Of a DNA stretch of 64,000 bases, positions 7,538 to 21,584 are shown piece after piece. Numbering within the stretch: the first letter of the stretch is position 1; each line of letters opens with the position of its first letter. Origin of the DNA: Thermococcus sp. JdF3 (lineage in GTDB: Archaea; Methanobacteriota_B; Thermococci; Thermococcales; Thermococcaceae); the NCBI RefSeq assembly GCF_012027495.1, contig NZ_SNUK01000004.1:124001-188000 (forward strand). The letters run 5' to 3'. Under the pieces are notes generated by a model. The model did no database searches. It saw only the letters and a list, made by a program, of their open reading frames with translations, and had not been told where the DNA came from. The position numbers were made by a program, and so were the translations under genes.

Positions 7538-10044
7538 GTTTCAATTCTCCTAGAGTCTTATTGCAACCGATATTTGGTGGAAAAAAGCTAAGGTAGGTGA
7601 TGGCCTTTCAATTCTCCTAGAGTCTTATTGCAACCTTCTCGACTGGAGTTTCAGGGTTAACTATTGCCTCTTTCAATTCTCCTAGAGTCTTATTGCAACC
7701 CATGTCGCGCTTCGCCACAGCGTCCTTGATGCACTGCTTTCAATTCTCCTAGAGTCTTATTGCAACCCATGTCGCGCTTCGCCACAGCGTCCTTGATGCA
7801 CTGCTTTCAATTCTCCTAGAGTCTTATTGCAACCAGCCAACCAGTACTCCGCCATGCTCAACAACCGCACTTTCAATTCTCCTAGAGTCTTATTGCAACG
7901 TCCAGAGCGACATGACTCTAAACATCGAAATGTATCCTTTCAATTCTCCTAGAGTCTTATTGCAACTGGTCAGGGCCCTTAGAGCAGGTCTTCGGAGTAC
8001 TACTTTCAATTCTCCTAGAGTCTTATTGCAACGGGACGGGGATCTACGGAATCCCTGACACAATTGCTACTTTCAATTCTCCTAGAGTCTTATTGCAACC
8101 CTCGGACGCGGCCCATCTCAGAACTTCCCGCGTCACTTTCAATTCTCCTAGAGTCTTATTGCAACTAGTCTGCCCGCACCGGCTAGTCTGCCGGCATCGT
8201 TCTTTCAATTCTCCTAGAGTCTTATTGCAACTGTCAGTTCGCACCCCTTTATGGGGTTGGACATGATACTTTCAATTCTCCTAGAGTCTTATTGCAACTG
8301 GACATCAGGCCTGTGTATTATGTTATACCCCTCGCTTTCAATTCTCCTAGAGTCTTATTGCAACTATTGCAACGAACTCATACGGCTTTCCGACTTCGAA
8401 CGCTGAAAGCCTTTCAATTCTCCTAGAGTCTTATTGCAACACGAATATAGGTATGAGGTTAGTTTGATATTTGAGCGCCTTTCAATTCTCCTAGAGTCTT
8501 ATTGCAACGGTTACATCTTCACATTTACCGGGAAGGGCCTCACTATCTTTCAATTCTCCTAGAGTCTTATTGCAACCAGGCCCTCAGCGGCCAGCACCCG
8601 TTCACCCGGCCCACTTTCAATTCTCCTAGAGTCTTATTGCAACCTCATCCTCTTCAGCCCTCTCAGTTCGTATTGCGTCTTTCAATTCTCCTAGAGTCTT
8701 ATTGCAACAGCGAAACCGACGAATGACCTCATGCTTTCACCTCCTTCTTTCAATTCTCCTAGAGTCTTATTGCAACGACGATCATCAGCGATATAGACCT
8801 CGACGCGGTTCTGCCTTTCAATTCTCCTAGAGTCTTATTGCAACGAAAATAGTCGAATTCCTCCGCTTCATCTGGAGGGTCTTTCAATTCTCCTAGAGTC
8901 TTATTGCAACCGAAAGGTTTATAAAGGTTGGATGTGTAGATAGTATCTTTCAATTCTCCTAGAGTCTTATTGCAACGAAGGTTCTCCAGGTTAAGATGTT
9001 GAACTCTGAGATTCGCTTTCAATTCTCCTAGAGTCTTATTGCAACCAGGACGAAAAAACCGTTAAATTCGCGAAAGAACTTGCTTTCAATTCTCCTAGAG
9101 TCTTATTGCAACGCAATATTCTTTTTCAGAACAAGATGCATATGAGCATCTTTCAATTCTCCTAGAGTCTTATTGCAACAGGAGTTGGGCAATGTTATTA
9201 ATGTCCCTTGTAACACCTTTCAATTCTCCTAGAGTCTTATTGCAACCCTCGCACTCCATGCTGAGCTTCCATGAGCGCGCCCACTTTCAATTCTCCTAGA
9301 GTCTTATTGCAACGCCGCCGAGTAGATTTAGACGGAGGCGATAAAATGCTTTCAATTCTCCTAGAGTCTTATTGCAACGAGTGAGGAGAGGCTTCGTGAG
9401 GCTTTTAGGGAACTCTTTCAATTCTCCTAGAGTCTTATTGCAACATGGAAGGGGGCCGAGGTCACCACCCGCGAGCTCGACCTTTCAATTCTCCTAGAGT
9501 CTTATTGCAACGAGGGAACGCTTTTGGGCAGGGGTTTTGTCTTCCCCTTTCAATTCTCCTAGAGTCTTATTGCAACTGAGCTGTTGGACTTCCTTTTTCA
9601 GCTTCTCGTTCTCTTTCAATTCTCCTAGAGTCTTATTGCAACGACAGTCGCGGCGGTTGAAGAGTCCGAGGTTGTCAAGCCTTTCAATTCTCCTAGAGTC
9701 TTATTGCAACTACTCGTCGATGAACTTGCCAGTCACGCCAATGCTGCTTTCAATTCTCCTAGAGTCTTATTGCAACGACAAGCTCCTCAGCGAAGTTGAT
9801 GCCCGCCTCGCTGCTTTCAATTCTCCTAGAGTCTTATTGCAACAAGCGGTCGTAGTCGTCCTTTATGTCCGGGAGGAAAACACTTTCAATTCTCCTAGAG
9901 TCTTATTGCAACAGATTTACTTTAAGGAAGCATACACCCTCAACGGCGCTTTCAATTCTCCTAGAGTCTTATTGCAACTATTTCGGATTATCCTCGCGAG
10001 GCGACGCTTTTCGACTTTCAATTCTCCTAGAGTCTTATTGCAAC
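7538..10044 (-). CRISPR. CRISPR array, 38 repeats and 37 spacers, transcribed on the minus strand
   Basis: I counted 38 copies of a 30-base repeat; on the minus strand it begins GTTGCAATAAGACTC and ends GGAGAATTGAAAG. All are identical except the copy at 7538, whose last base differs. The ATTGAAAG end is the 8-nt 5' handle of crRNAs in Pyrococcus and Thermococcus, which fixes the direction: leader at the right, trailer at the left. Spacers are 35-39 bases except one of 46 (8365-8410). The spacers at 7700-7736 and 7767-7803 are identical. The open frames running through the array are repeat artefacts. Two Cas6 genes nearby could process the transcript for both effector complexes. Confidence 0.99.
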
Positions 10045-10564
10045 AGGGCGGCTTTTACTTTCTTTTGCCCTACAAAGGAATAAGATGCGTTTATTTTTAT
10101 AAGCCTTTCTTTGGAGGGGGCTTTGGGAAGCCCTCCGGGATCTTCAAGCCGGGCCCTATTTGGAGCTTCACGCCCCTGTGGAGAACAGCATAGGCTCGCC
10201 TGGGCAGACCCCATCTGTTCATTCGTGAGTTCCAGGGCTTTCACATCAACCCTCTGGCCTAAATCGTGGGTTAACTAACTTTAATCAACCAAATATTTTG
10301 TTCTATCGGGATATGGCTGGTTTTGAGGACCTTTACGGCTTTCTCCCACGTTCCGAAAAAATTTCGTCATGTTTCAGCAAAAACAAGTAACAAAATGGTA
10401 CACACTAACCTGCAGTTATTTAAGGCCTCCTGAGAGCTAACCGGCCGGCGTTTTTGGATATGCCCCCGGAACCTGGATTTCCTGCGCATTTTGAACGTTT
10501 GAACGTGATACGGCACAATCGCAACCCCTAAAAGCTTCGGCTCTGTACTCTCCGTGGTGGTGCC
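10045..10564 (-). promoter_or_regulatory. CRISPR leader and cas2 upstream region
   Basis: This 520-base stretch holds no supported gene. The leader-proximal part contains a minus-strand TATA box (GGCTTATAAAAAT, 10094-10103), about 50 bases before the first repeat, well placed to transcribe the array. Further right, 10270-10300 holds an A/T-rich element with TTAAC and TTAATCAAC that resembles the csa5/csa3 intergenic region. A weak TATA-like CCTAAAAGC near 10530 may serve cas2. Confidence 0.75.
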
Positions 10565-11480
<916 letters not shown>

Positions 11481-12233
11481 CTACATCACCTCTACCATAC
11501 CAAACCCGTGGGTGTTCCTCATCCCAAGCCCTATGTCCCAGGCAACGCGGAGAAACTCCTCATCTCCCCACATCCTGAACTCGAACTCCCACGCCCTGAC
11601 ATTCATCCCTTTGATCCTGAACATCTTGCTCCTCACATTCCGGAGGAAGACCTCAATCCCGAAGTCCCCCTCGTGGGGCTCCCCGTGGACCATCAGGTAC
11701 TTCTCGCGGAGGTTCCTGAAGACCAGCTCCTTCCACACGGCAGGCTCGTCCTCAAAGGGACTGTTCTGCTGGCCAACTGGCGAGAGGTCCCAGCTCCTGA
11801 AACCGTTCGGCGGGCCGTTGTGGTAGACGCTCACGGGAGAGAGGGTTCGGAACCTCCTGTCCGAGAGCCTCCCGGGTGTTTTTACGGTTTTGATTTCCGC
11901 CTCAAGGAGCCTCCTCCCACCTATGTGGAGTTCTCCAGCTCCAGAGCCGAGTCCGTTCACGAGGGCTTCGAGGACTGGCCACGCGGAGGAACCGACGAAG
12001 AGCCTGATCCGCCCCTGCTCGACGAGTAGGCCTTTCTCCGTCTTCTTTACTTTCCCCAGGGGAAGGAGCCGTGAGGCAACGAACTTGACATCCTTCTTGT
12101 TGGTGTGTATTCTCTTGGAGATTCTTTCGTCTCCGAGTTCAATGGCGTGGATTAGAAAGGAGTAGAGGGAGCGGGGATAGTTGTAGGGTATGAGGAAGGG
12201 TTCCTCAAAGTGGAGAAGGAGTTCAAGTCTCAT
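11481..12233 (-). CDS. cas6: Cas6 crRNA endonuclease of the type I-A operon (variant)
   Basis: This 250-residue protein ends in the glycine-rich loop GLGMRNTHGFGMVEV, the hallmark of Cas6. Cas6 cuts repeat RNA to leave the 8-nt handle. Compared with P. furiosus Cas6, the position of catalytic Tyr31 appears to be His (SFLIHAI), while a His in KRIHTNKK and nearby Lys residues may stand for His46 and Lys52. Its sequence is clearly different from the second Cas6 at 26877. It overlaps cas8a by 11 bases and directly precedes cas4. Confidence 0.92.
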   Translation of the reverse strand: MRLELLLHFEEPFLIPYNYPRSLYSFLIHAIELGDERISKRIHTNKKDVKFVASRLLPLGKVKKTEKGLLVEQGRIRLFVGSSAWPVLEALVNGLGSGAGELHIGGRRLLEAEIKTVKTPGRLSDRRFRTLSPVSVYHNGPPNGFRSWDLSPVGQQNSPFEDEPAVWKELVFRNLREKYLMVHGEPHEGDFGIEVFLRNVRSKMFRIKGMNVRAWEFEFRMWGDEEFLRVAWDIGLGMRNTHGFGMVEVM

Positions 12234-13260
12234 CGATGAACGCCCCTATCCCCTCAATAATCACGGCGTGTGGGGTGATTCCAGCTCGCTTTCCAGCTCT
12301 CAGGCCCTGATAGAGCCCCTCCGGTCTGCTGTTCAGCACGGCATCTATCATCGTCAGCACAGCTTCGCTCTCCTTTCTCAGGAGCGCATCAAAGAATCGT
12401 ATTGCGCGGTAGGTGCTCCTTCTCTTGAGTTCCCAAAGAAAGTCCATGAGCTTTCCCACGTCCTCCTCACCGTAGGTTCTTATTGCCTGGTTGTTGGTGG
12501 ACCTGTCGAGTTCCAGGGTGTATGACCTGATGACGAAGGGCTTTCTCGTTATGGTCTCAATCGCCCCGATGCTCTCAGTGTGGAGCAGGTGATACAGCAG
12601 TGCCAGCCGGCGGTTTGAGAGGTAATCCCTTTTGCCCTCGTAGTAATGAGCACTGGTTTTCTTCAGGTCCTTGAGGGCGAGTAGTTCAATTGTGGTGAGG
12701 CTCTCTTGAGGTGCCATCTGGTATATGTGCACCCATGTCCTGCTTCCCTTGGTGTACCTCACGTAGGGGGTGTAGAAGTGGAAGCCTACCCAGGAGAGGG
12801 CGTAGCTTAGGGAGTCCACCTTTAAGGGGTTGCCTCCCTGGACCCCCATGTATCTGGGCAGGAACTTGCCAGCTGATGGCATTAGAGTGATTGGAACTGG
12901 GTACTTTCCGCCCTTCCATTTTTGCTCCTTCAGTTTTACGAGGACCTCTCCCAACCTGGAGGGGACGCTGTCCCAGTAGGCGTTGTTTATGTTGGCCCCA
13001 GCGCTGAAGTCGGCGTCGCTTATTACCTTCGTGCCCTCCTTGGAGCGATGCTGGCCGAGGGCGTAGTGCAGGGATAGCATCTCTCTGAGTGCGTCGCTCA
13101 GTCCCTTCCTGAAATCCCCGTCTCCTTTGATCTCGTAGCCGTTTCCCTTTGGAATGAGAGTTACTGCCCTTGCGTCCCCCCTGATAAGGGCCTCAACGTA
13201 GCCGTAGGCAACGTAAAGGTCGAAGACCTCGTCGATGCTTGGGGTTTGATACCTCTCCAC
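12223..13260 (-). CDS. cas8a: Type I-A Cascade large subunit Cas8a (Csa4-like)
   Basis: This 345-residue protein has no easily read motifs, but its length, its position between cas3'' and cas6 in a type I-A operon, and blocks such as DADFSAGANINNAYWDS and LPRYMGVQGGNPLK fit the Cas8a2/Csa4 family of Thermococcales. The large subunit recognises the PAM and recruits the separate Cas3 parts. The start is GTG at 13260, directly after the cas3'' stop, with GGTGGT upstream. Identification leans on context more than on motifs. Confidence 0.82.
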   Translation of the reverse strand: MERYQTPSIDEVFDLYVAYGYVEALIRGDARAVTLIPKGNGYEIKGDGDFRKGLSDALREMLSLHYALGQHRSKEGTKVISDADFSAGANINNAYWDSVPSRLGEVLVKLKEQKWKGGKYPVPITLMPSAGKFLPRYMGVQGGNPLKVDSLSYALSWVGFHFYTPYVRYTKGSRTWVHIYQMAPQESLTTIELLALKDLKKTSAHYYEGKRDYLSNRRLALLYHLLHTESIGAIETITRKPFVIRSYTLELDRSTNNQAIRTYGEEDVGKLMDFLWELKRRSTYRAIRFFDALLRKESEAVLTMIDAVLNSRPEGLYQGLRAGKRAGITPHAVIIEGIGAFIDET

Positions 13261-13977
13261 TTAGACCACCCCCACCCACTCCGCCTTAAGAACTTCAGCG
13301 AACTTTGGAGTGTCGCCCACCCTTTTTTCAGCCCCCTTGTAGTCGCACAGGACGAGAGGGATTAGCAGCGTGCCCACGATTAGCCTGAGCTTTCCTGTTT
13401 CGGGAAGGTGGCGGGCCATGACGCTGAGTTCCACCACCGTCCTGACGACATCATCTGCCGTTGCCTTTGGAACCTCAACCCTGACGCCGACGTGCCTTTC
13501 GAACATCTCCTTTAGGAATCCTTTGAGCTCAGGAACCGTCCCGTCAAAGTTTCTCAGCTTGTCGAGAACAACCTCCGCTGAAAGAGAGTCCCGCTCAACG
13601 TTGGCAACCTGCCCCATAAGTATCGGCTCATGGTGGAGCATGACAGCTAGTGAGCCCGCGAAGGCCGTTCTCTCATCGAATATTTCCGCGAGAATTTTCA
13701 TCGCGTAGTAAGCGCTGACCAGCTCGTGCCGGAATCCGGCGAGAGTTGTCCTTCCCTCGAGATAATCCTGGTAAAGCTTTGCCCCCTTTCCCGAATCGTG
13801 GAGGATTATCAGGCTCCTCATCAACCTGTCAGCATCTTCCAAGCTCAGCTCAATACCGTAGGCCCTCATTGCCCTGATTATTGAAGGAAGGTACTTTCCT
13901 CTCACCTTTTCCCAGGCACTCAGCATTTCTTCAACGTGTCTTTGGAGGGTCTGCCCTCTGAATGCGAGAAGGCTCAT
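13261..13977 (-). CDS. cas3'': Cas3'' HD nuclease (type I-A)
   Basis: This 238-residue stand-alone HD domain has an N-terminal His (HVEEML), the HD pair in LIILHDSGKG near residue 53, and later His residues in FRHELVSAYY and MLHHEPI. This is the metal-binding set of Cas3'' nucleases that degrade target DNA. The ATG overlaps the cas3' stop (ATGA). In type I-A systems nuclease and helicase are separate proteins, as here. Confidence 0.94.
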   Translation of the reverse strand: MSLLAFRGQTLQRHVEEMLSAWEKVRGKYLPSIIRAMRAYGIELSLEDADRLMRSLIILHDSGKGAKLYQDYLEGRTTLAGFRHELVSAYYAMKILAEIFDERTAFAGSLAVMLHHEPILMGQVANVERDSLSAEVVLDKLRNFDGTVPELKGFLKEMFERHVGVRVEVPKATADDVVRTVVELSVMARHLPETGKLRLIVGTLLIPLVLCDYKGAEKRVGDTPKFAEVLKAEWVGVV

Positions 13978-15974
13978 GTCCTCACCTCCGCAAAGTCAAG
14001 CAGGGTCGCCTGCTTCTCCCCATTTGACCTCGAGCGATCACTCTTCTGTGCTCTTCTCGCTGAATTTTTAGCGTTAGAATCACCTGTCTGCTCTTTCTTG
14101 TCGTTCGCTTTTATTTCTCCTCCATTGAACAGGACGCCAACGCTGGGACTGTAGCATTCGCCTGACAGGACATAGATTGCGAAGGCCTGTGGACTTGTAT
14201 CTTGGGTTTCGGTTAGAACCCAGTGGTACTTCCTCCTGCCGGAGTCCCATCTCCTCTTCAGTTGCCCCTTAATGCAGTTCTTCAGTTCGTCCCATTTACT
14301 CTTGAGTACGGAAAGGCTAACCCTGACTACCCTGTCGCTCTTGAAGTTAATGTCATTCTGCCTGTTTTCAGGGACGTAGAACATGGCGTAAAGCTCGGGC
14401 CTAGACCTCAACTCGTACTCGGGGGGAGCTGAGAAGAGCTTCAGCTCCCTGAAGTAGATGTAAGCCGAGTGGAACTCCCTCGGCACAAGGTTGTTGGCGT
14501 AATGGAACCTGTAAACCCTGTCAAGGGCATTCCTGGCGAGTCTGGCGTCGTAGAGGTATTCTTCCAGTGAATCAAGTTCATCGTGGGTCAGCATGAGCAC
14601 CAGCGGATCGTACGGGGCCGCCTCGTACGGCACTACGAGCAGATCCTTCGGGGGCTTCTTTCTCTGACCGAGGTTCTGGATCGTTGAAGGGGTACCAACG
14701 TACCGGGTTTCTTTTTTCCCAGAGATGTCAAAGATTACTTTGACAACGCGCTTGTACTCCTTGTGGTTCTCAAACTCGACGAAAGGCTCAGTCTCGACTT
14801 TTCCCCCAATCTTCTTTTCGATTTCCTTCACAACTTCTGAAAATCCACGAACATTCGGGAAGTCCCCAACGTTCAACTCCTCAATCAGAACTATGGCCTC
14901 TCCTTCCTCGCCTTTCCTCCTCGCACAGCGACCTATGCGCTGAATTAGGGCATCTAAGGGGGCTATATCAGTCACGACGAGGCCGATGTTGGGGAGATCA
15001 AGGCCCGCCTCGACGACCTGGGTGGCCACTATCAGGGAAGCTCCGTCGAGGGCCCTCTCCTTCTTTTTCCTGTCCCCCACTGTGAACCTGCCGTGTATAA
15101 GGAGCGGTTTAACTCCAAGCTCCTCTGCCAGCTCGGAGAGCTTTAGGTAAGTCGAGACTGCCCTCTCAACCGTGTTCCTCACCACGAGAACCTTCTTGCC
15201 GTTCTTAAGGGCATTTTTTATGTCTTCAATCACGTTCCCGAACTCTCCCCTGGAGACCCGAACCTTTACTCGTCCCCTTTCGGGTTTCTTGCGGTCTTCA
15301 GGTTCAACACCGATGATGTCGGACTCACCGGCAATTAGCTTTCTGAGTTCCGTGGGAATAGTGGCGCTCATTATTACCACTGGAACGTTTGCTTCACTGA
15401 GCTGTTCCACAATGAGGGCAATGAGTCTCGGCATGTAGAGGCTCTCGTCCTGGTACATCTGGACCTCATCAAACACCACCAGCCCCTGGGCTATCGCCCC
15501 CGCCGGAAACGTGAACCTGTTACCCACTGTCCTGTGAGCGGCCAGTCCATAGAGAAAGGCGTCCCAGGTTGTCACCACGATTGGACCAAGAAAGGCGTGG
15601 GTGGGTTCAAGGCCGTACTCGACTACAACCATCTTCTCCGCTATTTCTTTGGCCTCATTCTCAGCCTTACCCTTAAGCACCAGCATCTTGCTCAGGAGGT
15701 TTCTTATTCTCTCGGCCTGCTTTTCAACAAGGGATCTGGTCGGCAGGACATAAACGAGCCTTGAAACTGCCCATGTTCCTTTGTAGACCTCAGCTAAAAA
15801 CGGCATTACCGCCGCCTCGGTTTTTCCACCTGCAGTCGGTACCTCGATTATGACCTTTCCACCGCCTTGCATTATGTCCCTTATCCTCTTCCATGCCCTG
15901 ACCTGGTAGTCGTAGGGTTCGTGTCCGGTTGTGAGACTAAAAAGCTTCTCCACGCTCAGTTCCCCGGAACCCAT
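13974..15974 (-). CDS. cas3': Cas3' DExH helicase (type I-A)
   Basis: This 666-residue superfamily-2 helicase has Walker A VPTAGGKTE near residue 42, the DExD/H box VFDEVQMYQDESLY near 170, motif III MSATIP near 205, and motif VI QRIGRCARRKGEEGEA near 340. No HD domain is fused; that is the next gene. Cas3' unwinds the target for Cas3''. The ATG at 15974 follows GGGGAGGTG and overlaps the cas5 end by 19 bases. Confidence 0.95.
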   Translation of the reverse strand: MGSGELSVEKLFSLTTGHEPYDYQVRAWKRIRDIMQGGGKVIIEVPTAGGKTEAAVMPFLAEVYKGTWAVSRLVYVLPTRSLVEKQAERIRNLLSKMLVLKGKAENEAKEIAEKMVVVEYGLEPTHAFLGPIVVTTWDAFLYGLAAHRTVGNRFTFPAGAIAQGLVVFDEVQMYQDESLYMPRLIALIVEQLSEANVPVVIMSATIPTELRKLIAGESDIIGVEPEDRKKPERGRVKVRVSRGEFGNVIEDIKNALKNGKKVLVVRNTVERAVSTYLKLSELAEELGVKPLLIHGRFTVGDRKKKERALDGASLIVATQVVEAGLDLPNIGLVVTDIAPLDALIQRIGRCARRKGEEGEAIVLIEELNVGDFPNVRGFSEVVKEIEKKIGGKVETEPFVEFENHKEYKRVVKVIFDISGKKETRYVGTPSTIQNLGQRKKPPKDLLVVPYEAAPYDPLVLMLTHDELDSLEEYLYDARLARNALDRVYRFHYANNLVPREFHSAYIYFRELKLFSAPPEYELRSRPELYAMFYVPENRQNDINFKSDRVVRVSLSVLKSKWDELKNCIKGQLKRRWDSGRRKYHWVLTETQDTSPQAFAIYVLSGECYSPSVGVLFNGGEIKANDKKEQTGDSNAKNSARRAQKSDRSRSNGEKQATLLDFAEVRT

Positions 15975-16768
15975 ATTCCGAGCACCTCCCCGTCAGCTTC
16001 AATGGACCTTTCAACTTCTGGAACCTTGGGGGTTCTCTGGTAGTAGACCACGCGCCTCTTTCTCCTCTCCTCCAGTGGCACGTAGAAGGTTTCCTCTGTT
16101 TTCTCCCTTCTGCTGCCGTAATCTGGGGATACGAGCATCTTTTCCGTGAATACCTTGACCGCTCCACCGTCCCTGACCTTCCTGCTCAGCAGCTTGGAGA
16201 CCTCGCCGTAGGGGACGTAGAAGGCCAGGGGGGCACCTCTATTCTCTGGCCTGGCGAAGCCGGCCCAAACGACGGTCGCGAGGCTTTCCGTGTCGCCGAG
16301 GACGTCAATCAGCATCGCGGCCTTCAGGTAGAGTTCCTTCTCTTCCTCTGACAGATCTCGGAATGTGTACGCGACGAGGAGTTCCCTTGTGAAGACGTAC
16401 TCCCTCCTCATGGCATCGCTTTTTGTCATGGCTCGTTCCCAGTCATCCTTAGTCTTGAGTTTCTTTTTGTCCTTCACAGGTTCGAGGTTCCTCAGCCTCT
16501 TCAGCAGGAACGCGGTTTTCACCAGGGGTGATAATGGCGCCACTCCCACTGCCCTGGCGTCCACGAGCTTTTCGTCAATTTCTCCAAGCACTTTCTTGGC
16601 GACCTCGTCTAGTGACTCTCCTGAGGAACCCCTGAGCAGGACGATACCTTTGGCCAGGGCGCCCTTTAGTGCAGATGGTGAGGGAAGAATTAAAGACGCC
16701 CTAACCTGGAAGGACCGGCGTGCGACGGAGTAAAATGGAAAACGAAGGCGCACGAGGAGAACGTCCAT
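15956..16768 (-). CDS. cas5a: Cas5a, type I-A backbone subunit
   Basis: This 270-residue RAMP protein starts MDVLLVRLRFPFYSVARR and continues with the Cas5 signature LPSPSALKGALAKG near residue 30. Cas5 caps the 5' handle of crRNA in Cascade. It starts one base after the cas7 stop and overlaps the helicase gene downstream. An insertion rich in Lys around residues 95-115 is seen. Confidence 0.9.
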   Translation of the reverse strand: MDVLLVRLRFPFYSVARRSFQVRASLILPSPSALKGALAKGIVLLRGSSGESLDEVAKKVLGEIDEKLVDARAVGVAPLSPLVKTAFLLKRLRNLEPVKDKKKLKTKDDWERAMTKSDAMRREYVFTRELLVAYTFRDLSEEEKELYLKAAMLIDVLGDTESLATVVWAGFARPENRGAPLAFYVPYGEVSKLLSRKVRDGGAVKVFTEKMLVSPDYGSRREKTEETFYVPLEERRKRRVVYYQRTPKVPEVERSIEADGEVLGIWVPGN

Positions 16769-21486
<4,718 letters not shown>

Positions 21487-21488
<2 letters not shown>

Positions 21489-21584
21489 TACACCATCACC
21501 TGCAATGTAATCCTGTGTAGCAAGTTTTATAGTTTTTGGTGTAATGAATTTTATAGTCTGAACTGTTATAGTTCGGGGTGTAAT
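21487..21584 (-). promoter_or_regulatory. Repeated operator-like elements over the ATPase promoter
   Basis: TTATAGTTTTTGGTGTAAT (21527-21545) and TTATAGTTCGGGGTGTAAT (21566-21584) share TTATAGTT-N3-GGTGTAAT. A partial TTATAGT lies at 21551, and ATTACACC (the inverted half) at 21487-21494 spans the ATPase start codon. On the minus strand the TTATAGT parts read ACTATAA, that is TATA boxes. This arrangement suggests autorepression by the ATPase winged-helix domain or another regulator (inference). Confidence 0.6.

Noticed and set aside
8044-10193. Open frames with repeated CNKTLGELK, NSPRVLLQ or SILLESYCN units in both directions
   Set aside because: They are translations of the CRISPR repeats, recurring every 65-70 bases, and have no independent start or ribosome site.
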